From the NCBI GenBank assembly GCA_964437185.1, contig CAYTFU010000004.1:13455-77454 (forward strand): 64,000 nucleotides of DNA. Direction: 5' to 3'. Source of the stretch: UBA10103 sp964437185 (GTDB taxonomy: Bacteria > Patescibacteriota > Minisyncoccia > Phycocordibacterales > UBA2100). The notes under the pieces are model-generated. The model was given only the letters and a program-made list of their open reading frames with translations, did not search any database and was not told the DNA's origin. The translations under genes were made by a program, and so were the position numbers. Numbering within the stretch: the first letter of the stretch is position 1; every line of letters begins with the position of its first letter. This document shows positions 17,091 through 22,784 of this stretch, piece after piece.

Positions 17091-17420
17091 TTATGTCACC
17101 GGCATATACGCGAGACGATATACCTCCTCCTTCTCCGGGGGAAGCACACACGTGTCGCCAACTGCCCCCATCGGCCCGTTAGGCTCAAGTGGGTACATGA
17201 AAAGCGACACTTCACAGCCCTCGCTGACCAAATGCCACTTTTCGTCATGGAGAATCCTGTCTCCAATCCTGATACTGGCCGCGGCGATTCGCTCCAGCGC
17301 CAATCGAGCCCAGGACCCATCCACAAGTTGGGCGACCGAGCCGATATCCAAGGAATACCGGGGAACATTCGCTACCTCCCCCTGCTTGTTTCTTACCGGG
17401 ATCATTTGGTCTGTACGCAT
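17091..17420 (-). CDS. Uncharacterised 109-aa protein
   Basis: No family recognised. A soluble protein of mixed composition with MRTDQMIPVRNKQGEVANVP at the N-terminus, a central helical stretch (LALERIAAASIRIGDRI) and a beta-rich C-terminus (WHLVSEGCEVSLFMYPLEPN). There is no signal peptide or membrane segment. ATG 17420 is preferred because a GGGGGG Shine-Dalgarno-like tract lies just upstream; MIPVRNK (residue 6) is an alternative. It is GC-rich, with its own terminator, and lies on the far side of the REP transposase from the 53-aa membrane gene. Possibly part of transferred material; function unknown. Confidence 0.55.
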   Translation of the reverse strand: MRTDQMIPVRNKQGEVANVPRYSLDIGSVAQLVDGSWARLALERIAAASIRIGDRILHDEKWHLVSEGCEVSLFMYPLEPNGPMGAVGDTCVLPPEKEEVYRLAYMPVT

Positions 17421-17562
17421 GGCGCACCCCCCTGATTTTTCCTGGCACAACGTTTGCCAGCCGACACTCTGCCATCTTCACCCTGACACCGCAAGTTTTT
17501 CAACCCCAAGCGAGGGAGCGTGGTGTCGGGGAGACACAGCAGAATTTCTCAATCTCCAGCGA

Positions 17563-17703
17563 GGGATGGGTGCGCTTTCGAACCTCCCGCAGGCCGCAGC
17601 CACGAGAGTGGCGTAGGTGTCGGCGGGAACACCCGCCGACCAAAGAGCCGAGGATTAAGGACTTTTTAGCAAAAAAGTCCGGGTTCGAAAGCGCACCCAT
17701 CCC
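17563..17703 (-). repeat. Long-stem hairpin element, copy 2
   Basis: Perfect 21-bp inverted arms (17563-17583 and 17683-17703, containing TGCGCTTTCGAAC) enclose a CCAC-GAGA-GTGG hairpin, a 9-bp GTCGGCGGG/CCCGCCGAC hairpin, then GAGGATTAAG and the apical GGACTTTTT/AAAAAGTCC hairpin. It begins 8 nt after the rnc stop. It shares the GAGGATTRAG block and TTTTTAGCAAAAAA apex with copy 1 at 12.8 kb, while stem sequences differ but remain paired. Confidence 0.65.
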
Positions 17704-17711
17704 GAGCGCCC

Positions 17712-18398
17712 TCACCATCCTTTGGCCACCAACGCCCTCTCCGCCGCAGCCTGTTCCGCTTCTTGTTTTGATTTTCCTTCCCCCGTCGCCACTTTTTCCA
17801 CACCGAGCTTTACCGCAATCAGAAACTTTTTGTCGTGATCCGGCCCGCTCTGACTCACCAATTCGTACGTCGGCGTGTGCCCGAGTCGCTCTTGGGAAAT
17901 TTCCTGCAGTTTGCTTTTTGCGTCCTGCCACAAGCGTTTCTCCACCACCTCATCCACTTTATGGAAAAGTTGCTTCGCAATAAAATCCTTCGCCGTCGCG
18001 TATCCAGAATCGAGATAGAGGACCCCGATCACCGCCTCAAATGCGTTTGCAAGAATGATCTGCCGCGCGCGGCCAATGTCGCGCGATTCCCCACGGCTGA
18101 GGAGTAAATATTCGTTCATGCCGAGCTTCGTGGCCGCATCAGAAATACTCTGCGTATTCACAAGTGCGGCGCGGTACGCGGTGAGATCACCCTCAGGCTT
18201 ATCGGGATACTTAGCGAAGAGAAATTCCGTCACCACAAGCTCAAGCACTGCGTCTCCCAAAAACTCTGCGCGCTCGTTGTGCTCACGACCAGGCGCGCGA
18301 TTCTCATTCAAATACGATCGGTGGGTAAATGCCGTTTCGAGCAATGCTTTGTTACGAAACGTGTATCCGATCTTTTTCTCAAAAGGCGAAAAATCCAT
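17712..18398 (-). CDS. rnc: Ribonuclease III
   Basis: 228 aa. Cleaves double-stranded RNA in rRNA maturation and mRNA decay. The catalytic signature NERAEFLGDAVLEL (about residues 41-54) carries the metal-binding Glu/Asp pair, with a second acidic set in ANAFEAVIGVLYLDSGY. The C-terminal dsRBD is recognisable in DAKSKLQEISQERLGHTPTY and GKSKQEAEQAAAERAL. ATG 18398 (MDFSPFEKKIGYTF) matches the family start. It is 18 nt downstream of the nusB-NUDIX gene and followed by hairpin element copy 2. Confidence 0.96.
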   Translation of the reverse strand: MDFSPFEKKIGYTFRNKALLETAFTHRSYLNENRAPGREHNERAEFLGDAVLELVVTEFLFAKYPDKPEGDLTAYRAALVNTQSISDAATKLGMNEYLLLSRGESRDIGRARQIILANAFEAVIGVLYLDSGYATAKDFIAKQLFHKVDEVVEKRLWQDAKSKLQEISQERLGHTPTYELVSQSGPDHDKKFLIAVKLGVEKVATGEGKSKQEAEQAAAERALVAKGW

Positions 18399-18416
18399 AT
18401 GCAAAAAACCAACCAA

Positions 18417-19457
18417 TTAGCGATGCCGCCTGCCGCCCCTACTCTCGATTCGCGACTCTCGTGTCTCTTCTCGATTTTCTACCGGTTTCTCTTCCTCGAC
18501 CTCCTCTTCGCTCTCGACCGCCCTCTGCGTCTCGATGCGCGCATCCGGGTCTGTCTTTCGCGCAAGAATATTTATCGCGGGGACAATGATTTTAAGCGTG
18601 TCGTCGTAAAAATTAAGATCGCCGACAGCGGCAAGCGGGAACCACTGCGCGTCGTCGAGTCCGCCACTTGGCCCAAGGCGGAGTTCGGCAAAGGGCGCCT
18701 CAGCGAGAAAATAACTCACGCGCTTTCGCTTTTTGCCCCCCTCTACTTTTGAATCGTTCGCGATGTATTCGTTGACGCCGAGATCCTCTACGATGCGTAT
18801 ATCAAGCCCCATTTCCTCTTTTATTTCACGAATCGCACCCGCCCGCACATCTTCACCTTCTTCAATTTTACCCTTCGAGATCGTCCAATGGCCAAAAATG
18901 TCATGCACGAACGCAAGGTAGGTCTCCCCTTCAGATCGAGCGTAGACAACCGCTCCCGCCAAATGTTCCGTCAAAATCTTAGATGGTTTTTGCGCCACAT
19001 CCTTTCGAGTCCCGCCGTCTGCCTTTCCCGGCTCGCCAAGTTCTATGTACACTGCACCGAGCACACCATTTACAAACCTCCCCGAAGAAGCGCTGCCAAA
19101 CGATTTCGCGAGTTCTATCGCCTCATTTATCGCAACCTTCGCAGGCACTTGGGCGCGATCGGCAAAAAGGAGCTCAGTAAGACCAAGCCGCAGGACGCTT
19201 CGGTCGATCGCGGAAATCCGGTCAATGGGCCACTCAGGCGCTGCCCGCACGATCACCTCATCAATCTCCTTTTGCTTCGCGAGTGCGTTCTGGAGCAAAT
19301 TTTTCATAAACGGCATATCAGAATCACGCGTACCAAACTCCTTTCCATAGTCGGAAAGTCGCGACTGAAGTTGCTCTGAGGTCATTTTGCCGCCGGTGGA
19401 ATCGTGTTCAAAAAGCACCTGGAGGACGACCGACCGAGCTAAGTGTCTGTTTGCCAT
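18417..19457 (-). CDS. nusB: NusB-NUDIX fusion protein
   Basis: 346 aa. Residues 1-140 are NusB, the antitermination/rRNA transcription factor that partners NusE: ARSVVLQVLFEHD, DRISAIDRSVLRLGLTELLF and AINEAIELAKSFGSASSGRF. Residues about 165-295 are a NUDIX hydrolase with a complete Nudix box, GKIEEGEDVRAGAIREIKEE followed by MGL (G-x5-E-x7-REU-x-EE-x-GU). The last 45 residues are charged and disordered. The fusion is continuous with no frameshift. The substrate of the NUDIX half is unknown; a diadenosine polyphosphate or (d)NTP is possible. Extended -10 at 19487-19495, with a 12-bp palindrome at the start site. Confidence 0.93.
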   Translation of the reverse strand: MANRHLARSVVLQVLFEHDSTGGKMTSEQLQSRLSDYGKEFGTRDSDMPFMKNLLQNALAKQKEIDEVIVRAAPEWPIDRISAIDRSVLRLGLTELLFADRAQVPAKVAINEAIELAKSFGSASSGRFVNGVLGAVYIELGEPGKADGGTRKDVAQKPSKILTEHLAGAVVYARSEGETYLAFVHDIFGHWTISKGKIEEGEDVRAGAIREIKEEMGLDIRIVEDLGVNEYIANDSKVEGGKKRKRVSYFLAEAPFAELRLGPSGGLDDAQWFPLAAVGDLNFYDDTLKIIVPAINILARKTDPDARIETQRAVESEEEVEEEKPVENREETRESRIESRGGRRHR

Positions 19458-19474
19458 TAGATTGAAAGATCAGG

Positions 19475-19495
19475 GAATCGCGATTCAGTATATCA
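19475..19495 (-). promoter_or_regulatory. nusB-NUDIX promoter with palindrome at the start site
   Basis: Extended -10 TGATATACT (hexamer 19487-19492) overlaps the end of rpmF. It is followed without a gap by the perfect 12-bp palindrome GAATCGCGATTC (19475-19486), which would cover +1 and could be an operator. Confidence 0.45.
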
Positions 19496-19765
19496 TTTTT
19501 CGGCAGTTTCTTTTTCTTTTGTGTCAGTAATTTGGCCACTCGCACGCAACTCTGTTTCTTTCTTCTTCGTCCTTCGCGCCGCGCGCTTTGCCTGCGCAAC
19601 GACATCGATAACTACGCGCCCATTGTACTTTCCGCACTCGGGGCAAGCACGGTGAGAAACGCGCAACGCGCCACACTCGCAGGTCGCAAGACGCTGACCT
19701 GAAATAGCCTGGTGCGACCGACGCATGCCAGTTTTGGAACGATTCGCGCGCATTCTTACTACCAT
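19493..19765 (-). CDS. rpmF: 50S ribosomal protein bL32 (zinc form)
   Basis: 90 aa. Large-subunit protein. The start MVVRMRANRSKTGMRRSHQA matches bL32, and the zinc ribbon is CECG with CPECG (residues about 29-47), i.e. the four-cysteine form. The C-terminal 30 residues (KKKETELRASGQ onward) extend beyond the usual bL32 length of about 57-60 aa. It is the first gene of the rpmF, nusB-NUDIX, rnc series. A TATATT -10-like hexamer lies 9 nt before the ATG. Confidence 0.92.
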   Translation of the reverse strand: MVVRMRANRSKTGMRRSHQAISGQRLATCECGALRVSHRACPECGKYNGRVVIDVVAQAKRAARRTKKKETELRASGQITDTKEKETAEK

Positions 19766-19856
19766 ATTTTCAGCAATATACGCGATATATCAGCCCTTGG
19801 CAAGCTGCTGTACGACGCCGCCACGTACAGCGAAACACCCCCCCCTCTACCAGCTT

Positions 19857-20207
19857 TTAAAAAATTATCGGTTTGCGGTCGATGGAAATTGCCTCAATCC
19901 ACCGAATTTGTTCCCTGCGATCTTCCGAATAGTACACAACCACCAAACGACTCCCGACACGCACGTCTATCTCGTACCAACTACGTATTATCTTCTTGCG
20001 CCCGGCCACCTTCGGTACCCCGAGGCGATGTTCGATCGCGCGTGAGATATGATCGTACAATTTCTGAGCATTCCTCTCGTATCCAGAAATTATTTCTTCT
20101 TCGTTCCACAACCCCGTATCGCGATAGAGCTCGCGAAACGCTTCCTCATAGCGATTGATGAACGCCTCTAGATCGTTTCGCGCAGCACTTTTATACCGCA
20201 ACTCCAT
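19857..20207 (-). CDS. RelE/ParE-like toxin family protein
   Basis: 116 aa. The fold pattern of the RelE/ParE superfamily is visible: basic N-terminal MELRYKSAARNDLEAF, two helices, LGVPKVAGRKKIIRSWYEID (residues about 64-83), VGSRLVVVYY and a closing IRWIEAISIDRK strand. Members are mRNA interferases or gyrase poisons, but which activity applies here cannot be told. Its ATG overlaps the preceding small basic ORF by 17 nt, a typical antitoxin-toxin arrangement. It is longer than usual (90-100 aa). Confidence 0.65.
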   Translation of the reverse strand: MELRYKSAARNDLEAFINRYEEAFRELYRDTGLWNEEEIISGYERNAQKLYDHISRAIEHRLGVPKVAGRKKIIRSWYEIDVRVGSRLVVVYYSEDRREQIRWIEAISIDRKPIIF

Positions 20208-20358
20208 GACGCGTCTTATCTGCGGATGCTTGTTGCTTCCAAGCCGCTCTCAAGCGCTTTCGCAACCGCTCGGCCGACATATGTATGTACGTATGCATGA
20301 TTGACCGCATTTCTTCCGGCGAATGCCCTTCTTGAACTTTCCGAGCCTTTCGAGCCAT
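20191..20358 (-). CDS. Small basic ORF upstream of RelE-like toxin (candidate antitoxin)
   Basis: 55 aa: MARKARKVQEGHSPEEMRSI, then MHTYIHMSAERLRKRLRAAW and a basic tail ending GVAV. Predicted helical and strongly basic; no known antitoxin domain recognised. The case for it is positional: it overlaps the toxin start by 17 nt and is preceded by a promoter-like TTGACA and the dyad TGACAATCGTTTGTCA (20376-20391), as expected for an autoregulated toxin-antitoxin operon. It is unusual for an antitoxin in being basic rather than acidic. Confidence 0.5.
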   Translation of the reverse strand: MARKARKVQEGHSPEEMRSIMHTYIHMSAERLRKRLRAAWKQQASADKTRHGVAV

Positions 20359-20375
20359 GCAGTCATTTTGTACCG

Positions 20376-20391
20376 TGACAAACGATTGTCA
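20376..20391 (-). promoter_or_regulatory. Dyad overlapping the toxin-antitoxin promoter
   Basis: 6-bp arms TGACAA/TTGTCA with a 4-nt centre. The same bases supply a TTGACA -35-like box, so a bound repressor would block the promoter. Confidence 0.45.
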
Positions 20392-20397
20392 ATGCTC

Positions 20398-20782
20398 CGC
20401 CCGCACGCACCTCGAGAAGTTCCTCTGGGGAAACATCAATCAAAAATTCACTCTCAACCTCCACTGCCCGAGCAACAGCAGAATATCGGTACCTGATTAT
20501 TGATACCCGTTACCATTCTCCCCGTACTGACGATATGCCACATATCTTATAGTTCCACGGTCGGTGATTTATAAGATATGACGGTAGAATTCTGTGTTCG
20601 ACAGCTAATTGCTTTATCGCTGCCTGAAATCATTTATGATAGCTACACATAGTGTGCAGTGAGGATGAAGCAATGACTCTATTACGAACCCTCGCCGCGT
20701 CCGCACGCACCTCGAAAAATTCCTCTCCGAAAACATCTACACCAAATTCGCCCGCGACATCAACCGCCTAAGAAGCAATTAA
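20398..20782 (+). pseudogene. Two decayed copies of a gene 3' end, 300 bp apart
   Basis: 20401-20450 and 20701-20750 align without gaps at about 39 of 50 positions. In frame, the second copy reads RVRTHLEKFLSENIYTKF then ARDINRLRSN and a stop at 20780-20782; the first reads ARTHLEKFL before diverging. Neither has a plausible start or full domain. The surrounding 20359-20801 stretch holds no other gene, only the hairpin at 20541-20580. Likely remnants of a duplicated, eroded gene; parent family unknown. Confidence 0.45.
20541..20580. repeat. Hairpin with CCACGGTCG loop, copy 1
   Basis: Perfect 11-bp arms CATATCTTATA/TATAAGATATG around an 18-nt loop containing CCACGGTCG. A second hairpin with the same loop word is at 21772-21807. 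Confidence 0.45.
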
Positions 20783-20801
20783 TTATTGGTACTTTGTACC
20801 A

Positions 20802-21644
20802 TTACACCCCTTCAAACTTGTAACCTTTTTCCGACAAATTGTTCTTTATTCTCTGCTCGGTTTTTTCGTTGAAGACAGATTGCGGGAATGTCGAATACAA
20901 GCGCTCCATCTCGTCTGAAGTAAGCGAAGATTTGCTTGGCGGCAGTCTCTGGATGTAATCGTCCACTAGATTTTCCTCGAAACGATTAATTTTCGATAAC
21001 TCCTCCTCTACGGTCGCGTAGCAGAAAAAATCCTGTGACGATATTTCTTTCACCACGAATTCCTCCGAACAATCTATTGCCTCATAGTTAGCACTTGGCC
21101 AATTGAGTAGGCAGTATGTATGGTCATCGAACTCGCGACAGATTCTATAATTTGAATAAGCCCTGTCGTAGAGAGTTTTACATTCAGTGGTCTTAGATTC
21201 TATACGAGAACTTACGAATTCATCTCGACACTCTTGAGCATTGGTCACATGCTGTGCAAGGCGGTTGATACGCCCTACGTATTCCTCTGCGTCCGCAGTC
21301 TTACGCGCAGGTTCAGCGTACTTTTTATCGTAGACGAAAACACTGACAGAAATGAGAGCTCCACCAACCACAAGGAGAATCACAAACCATGCAACTACCT
21401 TCCGCAGCCGCGATATCGTTTCGGCCAGATTAACGCTCTTAAATTTGGTGCTACCAACTATCTCTTCTTTATGATGACGTTTCCATCCTATGACATAAAA
21501 AATGACAAGAAACGGCGTAAGAACAGCATTTGTGACTTGCCACCACGACGGTGAATAATCTAGCGCTCCGCCAATGGAAAATAGCCAAAAGCATAACCCC
21601 CCTACAATGATGACCCGCAGCTGGCCTTTCGAAGTGTTATACAT
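20802..21644 (-). CDS. Membrane protein of unknown function (280 aa)
   Basis: No family recognised. Two N-terminal hydrophobic helices (IIVGGLCFWLFSIGGAL and a following one near VTNAVLTPFLVIFYVIGW) and a third at about residues 85-110 (VVAWFVILLVVGGALISVSV), then a roughly 170-residue extracytoplasmic domain with eight or so cysteines (AQECRDEF, TECKTLY, RICREF, CLLNW, CSEEF, FFCYA), suggesting disulfides. It is clearly more AT-rich than the flanking core genes and lies in a patch with decayed fragments, consistent with accessory origin. ATG is at 21644; no Shine-Dalgarno is evident. Confidence 0.6.
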   Translation of the reverse strand: MYNTSKGQLRVIIVGGLCFWLFSIGGALDYSPSWWQVTNAVLTPFLVIFYVIGWKRHHKEEIVGSTKFKSVNLAETISRLRKVVAWFVILLVVGGALISVSVFVYDKKYAEPARKTADAEEYVGRINRLAQHVTNAQECRDEFVSSRIESKTTECKTLYDRAYSNYRICREFDDHTYCLLNWPSANYEAIDCSEEFVVKEISSQDFFCYATVEEELSKINRFEENLVDDYIQRLPPSKSSLTSDEMERLYSTFPQSVFNEKTEQRIKNNLSEKGYKFEGV

Positions 21645-21735
21645 ACGATTGAGAAGTCCTATCTATAACAACCAGCCTAGCACCTACCCACCCATCCGCA
21701 ACCCTCCCCAAACAGCCCATATTAAGCCGCAAAAT

Positions 21736-21750
21736 CAAGGGTAACCCTTG
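21736..21750. repeat. Short hairpin CAAGGGT/ACCCTTG
   Basis: 7-bp arms with a 1-nt centre, downstream of the first small membrane paralogue. A related AACCCTTAAGGGTT palindrome (22282-22295) follows the second paralogue. Confidence 0.4.
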
Positions 21751-21771
21751 CGGGTATATTCCGCTCATATA

Positions 21772-21807
21772 CATACAACTCCCACGGTCGTAGGTCTTGT
21801 GTGTATG
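21772..21807. repeat. Hairpin with CCACGGTCG loop, copy 2
   Basis: CATACA/TGTATG arms with the CCACGGTCG word in the loop, about 15 nt 3' of the small membrane gene at 21822. Compare 20541-20580. Confidence 0.4.
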
Positions 21808-21821
21808 CGAAGTAACGGCAT

Positions 21822-22238
21822 CTACTTACCGCGAAGTGAGTGCCATTTCCAAAGGATGATGCCGAGAGAGATTATGATGAAGGAGGGAACGAGAAGCATC
21901 GTGAGTACCTCCTGGTCGGATTGAAATACATACGAGTTGCCGCTCGCGGAAGCAGAGGAAATAATCAGAATAGAGACGGGAACAAACCAGGCAGCAAATT
22001 TGGCCCAGGACCAAAATATTTCGTCACGCATTTTATAAACGATGAGGCAGAAAACGAAAGTAGGAATAATAAAGATTGCTGAATCAATGAATAAAAAGTA
22101 GGCATTGGCACAAAATCCGTGGAAGAAATCCCCTCCACACAGACGAACGCGACCGACTCGATCAATCAGTAACAACAATGCCGTCAACGAACCTAAAGCT
22201 AACAGGATGTTTCTTTTTGTAAGTATTTTGCTCAGCAT
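21822..22238 (-). CDS. Small four-helix membrane protein, paralogue A
   Basis: 138 aa, unknown family. Four hydrophobic segments: LLALGSLTALLLLID, AYFLFIDSAIFIIPTFVFCL, AKFAAWFVPVSILIISS and LLVPSFIIISLGIILWKW. It ends in WKWHSLRGK, nearly identical to the WKWYSLRGK end of the neighbouring gene, and both begin ML(S)KILTK/MLNILTKK. Two cysteines in the first loop (RLCGGDFFHGFCAN) match a similar pair in the paralogue. The two genes are therefore a diverged tandem duplication. AT-rich; function unknown. Confidence 0.6.
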   Translation of the reverse strand: MLSKILTKRNILLALGSLTALLLLIDRVGRVRLCGGDFFHGFCANAYFLFIDSAIFIIPTFVFCLIVYKMRDEIFWSWAKFAAWFVPVSILIISSASASGNSYVFQSDQEVLTMLLVPSFIIISLGIILWKWHSLRGK

Positions 22239-22281
22239 AAAAAAAGGTCTGGTGGTAGCTCTTACCTCAATCCTACTACGT

Positions 22282-22295
22282 AACCCTTAAGGGTT
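22282..22295. repeat. Perfect palindrome AACCCTTAAGGGTT
   Basis: 14-bp perfect palindrome between the two tandem paralogues, 3' of paralogue B and 5' of paralogue A. Role unknown. Confidence 0.4.
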
Positions 22296-22318
22296 GCCCT
22301 ACGGCCAAACGTGTGCGT

Positions 22319-22765
22319 TCACTTACCGCGAAGAGAGTACCATTTCCAGAGGATGATAATGGTCGATACGAGAACAAAGATTGCATAAATGGTCGCGAGG
22401 ATTAACAGAGTAAACGATTTATCGTATGTGCCAGATATTCCTAGGCCGCCCGTACTCTCTTTGACCGCGAAAAGAAAATAGCTTACTAGACACATTAATG
22501 GAACCCACCAGAGAGCAAAATTCCGCCAGTTAGTAAAAACTATGTCGTTCATGCGGTACGTGATAAGAGAGAACGGCAGGGCGGACATTGGAGCGGCGAG
22601 CAATAAAAGGACCGTGAAGGCATTTTCGTTCATAAAATTATTACACCACCCGATCGATCTACAGTTATTGCCAAAGATCGCAAAGAAAACAACGATTACA
22701 GCAAAGAAAGCTGTGCACAACAACAAGCTGTTTAGCATTCCCTTTTTTGTAAGTATATTTAACAT
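22319..22765 (-). CDS. Small four-helix membrane protein, paralogue B
   Basis: 148 aa. Same architecture as paralogue A: MLNILTKKGM start, loop cysteines (NNCRSIGWCNN), helices LLLCTAFFAVIVVFFAIFG, FTVLLLLAAPMSALPFSLI, FALWWVPLMCLVSYFLFAV and LILATIYAIFVLVSTIIILW, with conserved polar positions (TYRMNDIVFTNW against VYKMRDEIFWSW) and the same C-terminus SLRGK. ATG 22765 is chosen by alignment with paralogue A; an in-frame ATG at 22780 is also possible. It lies just 3' of the lipase-like gene. Function unknown. Confidence 0.6.
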   Translation of the reverse strand: MLNILTKKGMLNSLLLCTAFFAVIVVFFAIFGNNCRSIGWCNNFMNENAFTVLLLLAAPMSALPFSLITYRMNDIVFTNWRNFALWWVPLMCLVSYFLFAVKESTGGLGISGTYDKSFTLLILATIYAIFVLVSTIIILWKWYSLRGK

Positions 22766-22784
22766 ACTGATTCTTACCATTTCT

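Noticed and set aside
20674..20772. 32-codon ORF starting ATGACTCTATTACG with GAGG upstream
   Set aside because: It runs out of frame through the decayed gene fragment and gives a low-complexity Ser/Thr/Pro peptide; more likely chance.
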